Below, piece after piece: positions 1 through 8,276 of a stretch of DNA of 60,518 nucleotides. The first letter of the stretch is position 1. Each line of letters starts with the position of its first letter. Under the pieces are notes generated by a model that saw nothing but the letters and a program-made list of their open reading frames with translations, made no database searches and had not been told where the DNA came from. The DNA comes from an uncultured beta proteobacterium (GTDB lineage Bacteria > Pseudomonadota > Gammaproteobacteria > Burkholderiales > SG8-39): assembly GCA_902826155.1 (NCBI GenBank), contig CADEDU010000040.1:1-60518 (forward strand). The letters are read 5' to 3'. The translations under genes were made by a program, and so were the position numbers.

Positions 1-1202
1 CGCTTCACCGCTCGCTCGTCGATCGGCAAATTGACCACCGCAGCGAACAAGCCGAGCCCCACCGACACGGTCCAAATCAACGTGTACGAGCCGGTCCGAT
101 CGTACAAATGCCCGCCGAGCCACGCGCCGAGCGCGCCGCCGAGCTGGTGGCTGAAGAATGCGATGCCCGACAGCGTCGTGAGGTACGCCGTGCCGAACAT
201 CTGCGCGATCAACGAGCTCGTAAGCGGTCCGGTGGCGAGCCACAACAATCCCAGAATGGCCGCGAGCAGGTAGACCGACGCATCGCTTTGCGGCAGCACG
301 AGAAAGAGCGCGATCGCAAGCGCGCGGATGAAATAGAGCCCGGAGAGGAGATATTTTTTCCGGTAGCGCTGACCGAGCTCACCTGCTGCGTACGATCCGA
401 AAATGTTGAACAGCCCGATCAGCGCGAGTGCCACGGTTGCGACGTTCAGGGCGAAGCCGCGATCAGCCAGGTACGCGGGAAAATGCAGCGTGATGAACGC
501 GAGCTGAAAGCCGCAGACGAAATAGCCGGTGATCATCAGCACGTAGCCGCGATGGCCGAACGCCTCGCGCATGGCCTCCGATCCGGTTTGTGCGCGCGTC
601 CCATGCACCGCCGTCACCGCGGCGGGCGCGGGCTCCATCAGGAAGAACCCCGCCACCGGCACGATCAACGCGACGGTGATCGACATCACGATCAGCGCAT
701 TGAACCAACCGAGCACCGCAATCAAGCTGCCGGCGTAGGGCAACAAGATGAACTGGCCGATCGAGCCGGCGGCGCCCATGATTCCGAAGACGCGGCTACG
801 TTGCTCGGGCGGGTAGACCCGACCAAGCATGCCGAAGCCGACGCTGAAAGTCGTGCATCCTTGGGCCACGCCGATCAACAACCCGGCCGCGATGCTCAGT
901 TGCCATCCGTGGGTCGCGAACGCCGTCAGCACGATGCCGAGGGCGTAGAGCACGCCGCCGCCAAGGAGCACCCATCCCGCGCCCTTGCGATCGGCGATCC
1001 AACCCACGAACGGTGAGGCGGCGCCCATCATCAGGTTCTGCAGCGCAAACGCAATCCCGAAGGTTTCGCGAGTCCAGCCTTGTGCTGCGGTCATCGGTGC
1101 GAGAAACAGGCCGAAGGTCTGCCGCATGCCCATCGACAGGCTAACGACCAGGCCCAGGCACGCGAGCAGGATCAGCGGATTGCGCCACGGCGACGGAGTC
1201 AT
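1..1202 (-). CDS. MFS transporter, C-terminus beyond window edge
   Basis: The reverse strand is open from an ATG at 1202 to the left edge (about 400 codons), so the C-terminus lies outside the window. The start reads MTPSPWRNPLILLACLGLVV, followed by RQTFGLFLAP and the loop GWIADRKGAG, the classic motif between helices 2 and 3 of the major facilitator superfamily. Many hydrophobic helices follow. The general pattern resembles the oxalate/formate or monocarboxylate branch of MFS; the substrate cannot be told from sequence. It is an inner-membrane secondary transporter by family. Its 5' end is present again, broken, at 3463-3696 and 8032-8091, so this copy is probably the functional parent. No partner gene is visible because the downstream side is cut off. 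Confidence 0.88.
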   Translation of the reverse strand, partial: MTPSPWRNPLILLACLGLVVSLSMGMRQTFGLFLAPMTAAQGWTRETFGIAFALQNLMMGAASPFVGWIADRKGAGWVLLGGGVLYALGIVLTAFATHGWQLSIAAGLLIGVAQGCTTFSVGFGMLGRVYPPEQRSRVFGIMGAAGSIGQFILLPYAGSLIAVLGWFNALIVMSITVALIVPVAGFFLMEPAPAAVTAVHGTRAQTGSEAMREAFGHRGYVLMITGYFVCGFQLAFITLHFPAYLADRGFALNVATVALALIGLFNIFGSYAAGELGQRYRKKYLLSGLYFIRALAIALFLVLPQSDASVYLLAAILGLLWLATGPLTSSLIAQMFGTAYLTTLSGIAFFSHQLGGALGAWLGGHLYDRTGSYTLIWTVSVGLGLFAAVVNLPIDERAVK

Positions 1203-1600
1203 CGGATGATCATAGCTTCGCACCGTCGCACGCGATGAACAGCGCCATCGCCGCAGCACGCCAAGCGAGCTCGATGGCGGCGCTCGGCAACGCAGTAGAA
1301 CGACCGGTTATCAATCCGGCGACCACGGGCGTACGAGTGGTCTTCGGTCGATCTCGCCTCCACAGTTTGTTGGCTATGGTCCGACTCCACGCTGCATGCT
1401 TGTTGGGTGCCGCCCACCACATGGTATCTGCTCGCACTTCGAAGTCACTCGCCGAGTGCACGATTGCGATAACGCAAAACACCGAGTTAATAGGCAGTTG
1501 CGATTCGGTTCGCGGGGCTTGGCCGAGATTGGCACGCGCTGTGCCTTAGACCTTGCAGAGCGCGCACGCCGGTGTGCTCACCAACCAAAGGACCAAGACC
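1203..1600. other. intergenic stretch, no gene seen
   Basis: About 400 bases between the divergent MFS gene and the small peptide gene. The first 65 bases (1203-1268) are closely matched at 3697-3760 upstream of the broken MFS copy, so they are part of the duplicated unit. No convincing coding frame, tRNA or repeat was seen in the rest. It should hold the promoters of both flanking genes. Confidence 0.5.
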
Positions 1601-1777
1601 ATGAGCAGCCTAGTGATTCATGACCTCGATCAATGCGACGTTTTGGACAGCGCCGCGATGCAGCACATCAAGGGTGGGTTTCCGACTCTTGTAAATCTGT
1701 TCCACGTGTACGCCAATCCAGAGAACTACCCAGAAAGCACAGTCCAAATAGCAAGGGACTACATCGAGGGGAATTGA
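1601..1777 (+). CDS. small peptide with double-glycine-type leader (bacteriocin/RiPP-like precursor candidate)
   Basis: This is a 58-residue product. The start at 1601 is chosen because AAAGGA lies just upstream and because the peptide then opens with MSSLVIHDLD and runs to DSAAMQHIKGG at residues 16-26. That layout (acidic/hydrophobic leader, LD..AM..I.GG) matches the double-glycine leaders that peptidase-containing ABC transporters cleave in class II bacteriocins and related peptides. Cleavage after Gly26 would release a 32-residue core, FPTLVNLFHV to RDYIEGN, with no cysteine, which argues against lanthionine or disulfide chemistry. No C39 peptidase, ABC exporter, radical SAM or immunity gene lies nearby, so if it is a secreted peptide it must use machinery encoded elsewhere. 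The leader resemblance is seen directly; the function is inference. Confidence 0.6.
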   Translation: MSSLVIHDLDQCDVLDSAAMQHIKGGFPTLVNLFHVYANPENYPESTVQIARDYIEGN

Positions 1778-1970
1778 CGATCGAAGCCCGGCCTTGTGTT
1801 GGGTGTTCCCGATTGCATTGGGTCGCCCAATTGAGATCGGTCCTCTGCGTGTGGTTGGCCGTTCGGAGCGCCAGCCCTCAGGCTGCTTGCTCTCTGACGT
1901 TGGTAGCCGTTCGCGTACTCGCTGACCATCGAAAATGGAATTCATAACGCAAGCGCGATACACTGATTTG

Positions 1971-2321
1971 ATGAAATCCGCCGTCATTCCCCAGGTCCGC
2001 GTCGAACCTGAGCTTCGCGCTGAACTCGAGGCCGTGCTTGAGCAGGGCGAGACGCTTTCCGAGTTCGTCGAGGCTTCAGTACGCGACGCAGTGGAGTTCC
2101 GGCGTGCGCAAAGGCGCTTCCATGCACGCGGTCAGGCCGCGTGGGAGCAATACCAACGCACCGCCGTGTCGGTGTCGGCTGACGACGTTCTCGGCAAGCT
2201 GCAAACGAAATTGAACGTCCGGCGCAAACAGCTTCAATCCGGCCCAGAAGGATCGCAGACCCGCCTGCGGGTGCCGATCGATGCACCTCGAATGCGAACC
2301 CGGCGTGCAGCCTGGGATTGA
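1971..2321 (+). CDS. YlcI/YnfO-family antitoxin-like protein, orphan
   Basis: The product is 116 residues from the ATG at 1971, which opens MKSAVIPQVRVEPELRAELE; an upstream in-frame ATG at 1935 is less likely. The N-terminal beta strand plus helices (TLSEFVEASVRDAVEFRRAQ) is typical of the ribbon-helix-helix-like YlcI/YnfO proteins, which usually precede a ParE/RelE toxin. Recognisable similarity stops near RRKQLQSG (about residue 92); the last 24 residues are arginine-rich and look like translation past the normal end into scar DNA. No toxin frame follows, since the next gene is convergent and ends at 2326. I read it as an antitoxin remnant or an orphan DNA-binding protein whose 3' end and toxin were lost. 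Confidence 0.62.
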   Translation: MKSAVIPQVRVEPELRAELEAVLEQGETLSEFVEASVRDAVEFRRAQRRFHARGQAAWEQYQRTAVSVSADDVLGKLQTKLNVRRKQLQSGPEGSQTRLRVPIDAPRMRTRRAAWD

Positions 2322-2325
2322 CGCA

Positions 2326-3408
2326 TTACTCCGGGTTCGCGCGACCGACGTTGAACCAACGCCCTGCGACCGTGCGCAGAAACGGCGCCAGCGCAATCGC
2401 CTCCTGCCGTATGAAGCCACGATCGGGGAGCAGGCCGTCGCGAACCAATTCAATCACGGCCACCGCAGAAGCCGATGTCGTCCAGGCGATCGCAGTACGC
2501 GACGACCCGGCGATCTCGATCGGGAGGTATGCACGCACGAACTCGGTGCGCCGGAGCGCGCCCTCACGAATGCCCTCGGCGGACACGTGGAGGTACACCA
2601 CATCGTCGTCCACCGGCGGTTTTGCGTGCGTGAGAATCTCGCCCGCCAACGCGCGTCGCTCGCGCATCAACAGCTCATGGAAGAAGAAGTTCATGAGCTG
2701 CACGTGGCCTGGATAGCGAATGGTCTTGTAGTCGAGGTTCTCCACCTTGCCCAGGAACGTCTCGCACATCGTTCCGAGGCCCCCGGAGGTCGTGAACGCT
2801 TCGAGCTTGACCCCGTCAATGTAGAGCGTCTCGATCCACTCCATCGGCGAGACCCATTTATGGCGGCCCTCTTCGATGACTTCGCAATCGTTCAGATACT
2901 CGTTCACCACGCCTTCAGGGGACCAGTTGAATGCGTAGCCGAGCAGCCCGGTCGGATGGCGCGGCAAGGCACCCACCCGCATGCGTAGCGTCCGACATCG
3001 CTCGAACCCGCGCGCCAGATCCGCCGCGACGATTCCAACGAATCCAGGGGCGAGCCCGCACTGCGGCGCCATGACGCCGCGAGAAGTGGCGCTTAGCTCC
3101 ACGATCGTCCGTGTCGTGGCCACGTCCTCGGTCAAATCAAAATAGTGGATGCCGGCGTGATGCGCAGCACGGGCTACTGCTGTATTGAGCTGATAGGGCA
3201 AGCAGGAGAGCACCGCATCGAATCCATCCAATGCCGCGCCGCTGAAGCTCGCCACAGCCAGGTCGACCTGCTCGACCGGAAACGGCAAGGTCGCGCGCGG
3301 GAGGCGAGCGTCGAATCCCACCACGTCAAATCCGGACTCGCGCAGGAGCGTTGCTGCCAACGCGCCGATCTTACCCAGGCCGAGCACCGCGATACGCTGG
3401 AGCGTCAT
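2326..3408 (-). CDS. saccharopine dehydrogenase NADP-binding-like oxidoreductase
   Basis: The product is 360 residues. The N-terminus RIAVLGLGKIGALAATLL is a Rossmann dinucleotide-binding GxGxxG motif, followed by the YFDLTED and QCGLAPGFVG segments that mark saccharopine/lysine 6-dehydrogenase-type enzymes. The C-terminal half carries the alpha/beta domain typical of the family (TSGGLGTMCET, a conserved glycine-rich stretch). Family members act on amino-dicarboxylates or lysine with NAD(P); the exact substrate is not readable here. A GGGTGAGG-like ribosome site precedes the ATG at 3408. It stands alone, convergent with the orphan antitoxin gene and next to the broken MFS copy. Confidence 0.8.
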   Translation of the reverse strand: MTLQRIAVLGLGKIGALAATLLRESGFDVVGFDARLPRATLPFPVEQVDLAVASFSGAALDGFDAVLSCLPYQLNTAVARAAHHAGIHYFDLTEDVATTRTIVELSATSRGVMAPQCGLAPGFVGIVAADLARGFERCRTLRMRVGALPRHPTGLLGYAFNWSPEGVVNEYLNDCEVIEEGRHKWVSPMEWIETLYIDGVKLEAFTTSGGLGTMCETFLGKVENLDYKTIRYPGHVQLMNFFFHELLMRERRALAGEILTHAKPPVDDDVVYLHVSAEGIREGALRRTEFVRAYLPIEIAGSSRTAIAWTTSASAVAVIELVRDGLLPDRGFIRQEAIALAPFLRTVAGRWFNVGRANPE

Positions 3409-3462
3409 GCTGACCTCACCCTGGCAACCTCAAGTCATGCGAGGAAGCATAGCGTCGTTTGT

Positions 3463-3696
3463 TCAAAGCACCGCTCCCTTGCGGTCGGCGATCGACCCCA
3501 CGAACGGTGAGGCGGCGCCCATCATCAGGTTCTGTAGCGAAAAGGCGATCCCGAAGGTTTCGCGAGTCCAGCCTTGCGCCACGGCCATCGGCGCGAGAAA
3601 CAGCCCAAAGGTCTGTCGCGCGCCGATCGACAGGCTGACGACCAGGCCCAGGCACGCGAGCAGGATCAGCGGATTGCGCCACGGCGACGGAGTCAT
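3463..3696 (-). pseudogene. truncated second copy of the MFS transporter 5' end
   Basis: From the ATG at 3696 this frame reads MTPSPWRNPLILLACLGLVV and matches the MFS gene that starts at 1202 at 69 of the first 75 residues by my alignment, then stops at residue 77 just after ADRKGA. A full MFS protein needs about 400 residues, so this is a fragment. The upstream DNA to about 3760 also matches that of the first copy. At 3777 the sequence switches into a piece of the MBL-fold gene whose intact copy starts at 10373. Confidence 0.85.
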
Positions 3697-3776
3697 TGGA
3701 CGATCATAGGGCCGCATCGTCGCGTGCGATGAACAGCGCTTTCGCCGCAGCACGCCAAGCGCACACGACTAGGGAA

Positions 3777-3896
3777 TGGCGCTTGCTGGTGGACACCAGC
3801 ACCGATGAATGCTGGCCGTCCTTGAAGCAGCGCTTGGCACAGATTCCGCCCGTGCGCGGCAAGCGATGCATCGATCTGGCGGTCCTGCCGGCGTGA
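3777..3896 (+). pseudogene. internal fragment of the MBL-fold hydrolase gene
   Basis: The frame reads WRLLVDTSTDECWPSLKQRL onwards and matches residues 30-66 of the intact MBL protein at 10373 at 32 of 37 positions. It lacks the start codon and ends before the metal-binding HxDHDH motif. It sits directly beside the MFS 5' fragment, facing away from it, giving an MFS/MBL chimera. It cannot encode a working enzyme. Confidence 0.82.
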
Positions 3897-3984
3897 CCCG
3901 ACCGTCCTCTCGGCGCGAAAGGTTGCTTGAATTCTCCTTCCCGAGTTCCTTCGTTCACAGTACAGACATCTGTATTCTCGATCG

Positions 3985-4122
3985 ATGAAGACCACCCTAA
4001 ATCTGAACGATCAAATTCTCGCCGATGCCAAGGCCTTGGCCGCCCGGTAGCGCACGAGCCTCACGCGCTTGATCGAGGAAGGGCTGCAGTTGCGACTTCG
4101 TGCCGAGGCCGCGTGCTGGTGA
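3985..4122 (+). pseudogene. VapB/DUF2191-type antitoxin with premature stop
   Basis: Translation from the ATG at 3985 gives MKTTLNLNDQILADAKALAAR, then TAG at codon 22 (4048-4050), then continues in the same frame as RTSLTRLIEEGLQLRLR. This is the usual ribbon-helix-helix VapB-like antitoxin pattern, in which the stop replaces what is normally a glutamine-like position. The partner PIN toxin is missing; instead the frame runs into a HIT-family fragment. A single nonsense change plus loss of the downstream gene explains what is seen. Confidence 0.75.
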
Positions 4123-4385
4123 TCCCTAAGCGTCATGTGGCTGATTTCTTCGAAATGACGAAGCACGAGCAAGCAGCGATTCTCGAACTACCTGTCGAAG
4201 CTCAAAGGCACATAAAGACAGGCTTCTCCCCGGACGGCTACAACATCGGGGTCAACATCGGCAGGGCTGGCGGCCAGTGTCGCATGCATGTTCACATGCA
4301 TTTGATTCCCCGTTACGTTGGAGACGTACCTAACCCGGCGGGGGGAATTCGGTGCGTGCTCTCTTCGGCGCGGCGCAGTACTTAG
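4110..4385 (+). pseudogene. HIT (histidine triad) family protein, N-terminus missing
   Basis: In the frame starting near 4110 the DNA encodes RVLVIPKRHVADFFEMT and later GGQCRMHVHMHLIPRYVGDV. The MHVHMHLIPR block is the HxHxHxx histidine triad of nucleotide-binding HIT hydrolases. The first half (about 40 residues, with the substrate-pocket start) is absent, and the preceding frame is VapB antitoxin DNA. The C-terminus also departs from the family soon after PNPAGGIRCV. The fragment could in theory be read from an upstream start at 3927, but the resulting N-terminus is not HIT-like. Confidence 0.75.
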
Positions 4386-4463
4386 CCCTCATTTCGGCGT
4401 GCTCCAAAACGGCCACGGTCCAGTGTCTCTAGCTGGCCGGGACTGTGAGTTCGCGGGCGCTCC

Positions 4464-4580
4464 AACGACCTGCGCGCCGTGCCGCTGCATCTCGGGCGCT
4501 CCAAGATCGAGTCGACCGTGAGATACCTGGGCATCGAGGTCGATGATGCCCTCGAGATATCCGAGCAGACGGAGATCTGA
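4464..4580 (+). pseudogene. C-terminal remnant of a tyrosine recombinase/integrase
   Basis: The 38 codons before the stop at 4578-4580 read NDLRAVPLHLGRSKIESTVR, then YLGIEVDDALEISEQ. This is the end of a small phage-type tyrosine integrase, where family members carry LLGHTK..STVRYLG with the catalytic Tyr in RYL. Here the usual His of LGH is replaced by Arg, and all upstream catalytic parts are missing. It marks an old integration or deletion endpoint next to the VapB-HIT junction. Confidence 0.72.
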
Positions 4581-4829
4581 GGCAGTCGAAAGTGGCAGCG
4601 CCAGCTATCGTGCCGGGGCGATCGCTTTCGACGGCAGCTTCGTGGTGCAGCATATTGCGCGTAGGCGATGTGTTCGACAAGGTGTGGAGCGAGTGTTGAC
4701 GGCCTGACCAAAGGCTCACCGCGCGGCAGAGCGGTTGATGACACTAGCAATAGAATAGGTTCATTGCTTGCTCTAAGCCGACATTGTGACCATGCTAATC
4801 GCCAAGCAATTCTTGCTTATGGATCGCTG

Positions 4830-7802
4830 ATGAATGTCAACGCGTCGAGCGATGACTTGGTCGGGCGCAGGGCCGAGCTCGCGCGCTTGTCCGAGAGTCT
4901 CGAAGCGACAGCTCGTGGCAACGGGCAGATCGTAATGATTGCCGGCGAGCCGGGCATCGGCAAGACGCGCATCGCGCGACACGTCGCGGCTGAAGCCGCT
5001 GCGCGCAACCTGCAAGTGCTGTGGGGCCGCTGTAACGAAGAGCCCGGCGCTCCGCCGTATTGGCCCTGGCTGCAAGCGATCGAGGGATTCGTCGCGCAGT
5101 ACGATGAGCCGACCATTCGCGCGGCGCTCGGTCGCGGCGCCTCGATCATCGCCGAGATCGCACCGAGCGTCATCGAGCGCTGTGCCGACTTGCCCCCGCC
5201 AGTTCGCGCCAATGACCCTGATCAAGCACGGTTCCAGCTGTTCGACGCGCTGACCGCATTCTGGAAGCGCGTAGCGGGAACGAGCGGGCTCGTTCTGATC
5301 CTCGACAATCTCCACTGTGCCGACACCGCCTCGCTGCGCTTTCTCGAATTCCTAGCGTCCGAAGTCAGCAACCAGCGTATGCTGATCCTCGGCACGTATC
5401 GCGACATCGAGCTAACGCGCCAGCACCCCATGTCCAACACGTTGGGTGAGATCGCGCGTCACTCATGGGTGTATCGCGTCAAGCTGGGCGGCCTCACGTT
5501 GGAAGAGTCGGCGCAGCTCGTCCGCGAAACCGCCGGACGCGATCTCCCACGCGAGCTGCTCGCGACCGTGTTCAGTCAGACCGAAGGCAATCCGCTCTTC
5601 TTGCAGGAGATGGCGCGCTATCTGGCGCAGGAAGGCGTGATCGGCACCGAACGGACGGGCCCTAGCGGCGCTAGTGCGCTGCGTCGCATTCCCGAAGGCG
5701 TGCGCGAAGCGATCGGCACGCGGCTCAATCGGCTGTCGAAAGGATGCAACGAGATACTGGGCTGCGCAGCGGTGATCGGACGCTCGTTTCGTCCCGATTT
5801 GCTGCAACGCCTGACCTCGGACATAGGGGGCGAAACCTGCCTCGCCTCACTGGAAGAAGCAGAGAGCGGGCGCGTGATCGAGCCGGGCGTCGAGCCGGGC
5901 ACCTATGAATTCACCCACGCACTGATTCGCGAGACGCTCTACGACGAGCTCTCAGCGGTGCGGCGCGCGCGTTTGCACCAGCGTGTAGCCGCCGCGCTGG
6001 AAGCGATGAGCGGCGCAAGCGAGATGACGACGCTCGCCGCCATTGCACACCACTACTGCGCAGCACTGCCCGGTGGTGATGCCGATAAGGCAAGCGAGTA
6101 CGCCCGGCGCGCGGCGGAGCGCGCCGACGCGCTTGCGGCATATGAGGAATCGGCTCGGCTGTATCGCCTCACCCTGCAAGCCCTCGAAGCCAAGGCAACG
6201 GCGGACGACACGGCGCGCGCGGAGCTTTTGCTTCTCCTAGGGGAGTCGCTTACCAAGGCAGGGGAATACGTCGAAGCGCGCGAGACGTTTCAGCACGCGG
6301 TCGACGGACTTCGCTCAGTGCGATCGCCGGCGACGACAAGAATCATTGCGCGCGCCGCGATCAGCTTCGAAACCGCGAGCTGGCGACCCGGGGCTCGGGG
6401 CGATGCCGCGGCACGCTTGCTGCGCGATGCGTTCGAGCGCTTCGGGCCGGAGGATAGCGCCGAGAAGGCGAGAGTATTGGCGGCACTGGCGCGCGCGCTG
6501 GTTTTTTGCGGCGTCGTGGCCGAAGCCAACCAGGTCAGCGAGCTGGCCATCGCCGTCGCACGCCGTATGAATGATGCGGTCACGCTCGAGGTCGCGCTGA
6601 GAATGGGGCTGTCCGTACTGTATCCCCAACGACTCGACGAGTTCATCGAGCAAACCGCGGAAGCGATCGGCCTCGCCGATCAGATCGGTAGCGTCGATCG
6701 TGCGATGGAAACGATGACGTGGCGGCTTACCGGCCTGGCGCTGCGCGGCAACTCCTCGTCCTATCGACCGGAATTCGCGTCATTTCGCCGGCGTGCCGAA
6801 CAGCTGCGCCAACCGTTTTACCTCTACTACGTGCTCACTGCCAGCGCAAGCTCTGCCTTGCTCGAAGGCAGGCTTGCGGAAAGCGAGCGCTTCGCCGAAG
6901 AGGCGCTGGCGCTCGGGCAGCGTCAACCGGGCATCGACGCGCTAGGCGTATACGGCGTGCAAATGTTCAGCGTACGCCGCGAGCAGGGGCGGCTGCGCGA
7001 AGTGGCTCCCGTCGTGCAGCATTTCGTCGCGAGCGCACGGGAGTCGGCTGCATGGCGGCCAGGGCTTACGCTCATCTACGCGGAGCTCGATCTGCGCGAA
7101 GATGCCAAGCGTACGTTCGACGCGCTCGCGGCCGACGACTTCGGCACGTTGCCGCTCGACACGCTGCGAGTGACGGCCATCGGCTACCTCGCCGAAGTGT
7201 GCGTGTACCTCAACGATAGTGCCCGCGCAGCAGTGCTCTATGATCTGCTGTCGCCGCACCGCGGCTGTAACCTCCTCACCGGCTCGAACCTCGCCTGCTC
7301 GGGTGCGGCGGATCGTCATCTCGGCATGCTCGCTGCGACGATGCAGCGCTGGGACCAAGCCGAACGGCATTTCCTCGATGCTGCGCAAATGAACACGCGC
7401 CAAGAAGCCTGGACTTGGGTAGCCCATACGCAGCATCGGCACGCCGCAATGCTTATTGCCCGGGGCCGTCCGGAAGATCGTCAACGCGCGGCCGATCTCG
7501 TGAGAACGGCGCTCGACGCAAGCATCAAGCTTGGCATGAATGCGCTGGCGGAACGCCTCACGCAATTGCACGCAAAATTGGACACACCGAGCGAGCGAGC
7601 CGCAAATCCCGCTGGCCTATCCGACCGCGAGGTTGAAGTGTTGCGTCTGGTCACCATCGGTCGCAGCAACAAGGAGATCGGCAAAGCGCTGTTCCTCTCG
7701 GAGAATACCGTTGCCAATCACGTGCGTAACATCCTCGCCAAGACCGAAACAGCGAATCGCACGGAGGCGGCAGGGTTTGCACGGCGCGAAGGGCTGCTGT
7801 GA
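4830..7802 (+). CDS. AAA ATPase / LuxR-type transcriptional regulator (LAL-like)
   Basis: The protein has 990 residues from the ATG at 4830, chosen because LVGRRAELARL, the usual beginning of these proteins, follows within ten residues; the same frame is open upstream to 4668. Walker A is GEPGIGKT (39-46) and Walker B LVLILDNLHCAD (154-165). The middle is helical and rich in Ala/Glu, as expected for a TPR-like sensor region, and the end (926-990) is a LuxR helix-turn-helix with LSDREVEVLRLV and SENTVANHVRNILAK. Members of this family are large signal-integrating transcription regulators; target and ligand are unknown. It stands alone, flanked by recombinase debris upstream and an MFS fragment downstream, so context gives no hint of its regulon. 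Confidence 0.9.
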   Translation: MNVNASSDDLVGRRAELARLSESLEATARGNGQIVMIAGEPGIGKTRIARHVAAEAAARNLQVLWGRCNEEPGAPPYWPWLQAIEGFVAQYDEPTIRAALGRGASIIAEIAPSVIERCADLPPPVRANDPDQARFQLFDALTAFWKRVAGTSGLVLILDNLHCADTASLRFLEFLASEVSNQRMLILGTYRDIELTRQHPMSNTLGEIARHSWVYRVKLGGLTLEESAQLVRETAGRDLPRELLATVFSQTEGNPLFLQEMARYLAQEGVIGTERTGPSGASALRRIPEGVREAIGTRLNRLSKGCNEILGCAAVIGRSFRPDLLQRLTSDIGGETCLASLEEAESGRVIEPGVEPGTYEFTHALIRETLYDELSAVRRARLHQRVAAALEAMSGASEMTTLAAIAHHYCAALPGGDADKASEYARRAAERADALAAYEESARLYRLTLQALEAKATADDTARAELLLLLGESLTKAGEYVEARETFQHAVDGLRSVRSPATTRIIARAAISFETASWRPGARGDAAARLLRDAFERFGPEDSAEKARVLAALARALVFCGVVAEANQVSELAIAVARRMNDAVTLEVALRMGLSVLYPQRLDEFIEQTAEAIGLADQIGSVDRAMETMTWRLTGLALRGNSSSYRPEFASFRRRAEQLRQPFYLYYVLTASASSALLEGRLAESERFAEEALALGQRQPGIDALGVYGVQMFSVRREQGRLREVAPVVQHFVASARESAAWRPGLTLIYAELDLREDAKRTFDALAADDFGTLPLDTLRVTAIGYLAEVCVYLNDSARAAVLYDLLSPHRGCNLLTGSNLACSGAADRHLGMLAATMQRWDQAERHFLDAAQMNTRQEAWTWVAHTQHRHAAMLIARGRPEDRQRAADLVRTALDASIKLGMNALAERLTQLHAKLDTPSERAANPAGLSDREVEVLRLVTIGRSNKEIGKALFLSENTVANHVRNILAKTETANRTEAAGFARREGLL

Positions 7803-8031
7803 AGGTTGCCACCCTGACGATCAGGTCTCGCCATTTTGCTGGGCGGACCCACTGGCCGACAGCGGCGCCGTCGACAGGGCGCGGCGGCCCAACGTCCGAA
7901 CGACAGCGTTCGAGAGTGTGCCGAATCGCCACCTTGCGGGCCGTCGGAGCAGCCGCCGCTTTCGGGTCGGAAGTTCCTGTTCGCTCGTCGCAGAAGCTGT
8001 CGTTGATCAGAGTGACCATGATGGAGCCCGC

Positions 8032-8091
8032 GCCCGCCAGGCCCAAGCACGGAAACAGGATCAACGGATTGCGCCACGGCGATGGAGTCAT
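8032..8091 (-). pseudogene. third copy of the MFS transporter start (about 20 codons)
   Basis: From the ATG at 8091 the frame begins MTPSPWRNPLILFPCLGLAG, matching the start of the MFS gene at 1202 for about 18 residues, then diverges completely. The leader DNA to about 8130 also matches the other two copies. The frame stays open to 7651, antisense to the end of the LuxR-type gene, but that part has no MFS character. The stretch 7803-8031 between them holds nothing I recognise. Confidence 0.75.
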
Positions 8092-8160
8092 CGGACGATC
8101 ATAGCGCCGCATCGTCGCACGCTCGCACGCCCGAATCGTCGACAGTCGCGAACAATGAAC

Positions 8161-8265
8161 ATGTTAACTGCCCCGATCACCATCGAAGCGTTACCCACCG
8201 CCTGTGGCGACGCCGTGCTGATCACCTGTGCCCTCAAGGCGACGCAATGGCGCTGGTTGGTGGAT
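8161..8265 (+). pseudogene. N-terminal fragment of the MBL-fold hydrolase gene
   Basis: The frame from the ATG at 8161 reads MLTAPITIEALPTACGDAVL and matches the first 35 residues of the intact MBL protein (10373) at 28 positions, ending at the LVD. Beyond 8265 the DNA belongs to the 3' end of the convergent Bug receptor gene, whose stop is at 8277. Together with the MFS fragment just upstream this is a second MFS/MBL chimera, with different breakpoints from the one at 3463-3896. Confidence 0.83.
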
Positions 8266-8276
8266 GGTTATGCGGC

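Noticed and set aside
108..1016. A 302-codon forward frame opposite the MFS gene
   Set aside because: Charged low-complexity product antisense to a clear transporter; no start context.
7651..8031. Reverse frame continuing from the third MFS start into the LuxR-type gene
   Set aside because: Similarity to MFS stops after about 18 residues; the rest has no helices and overlaps the end of a well-supported gene.
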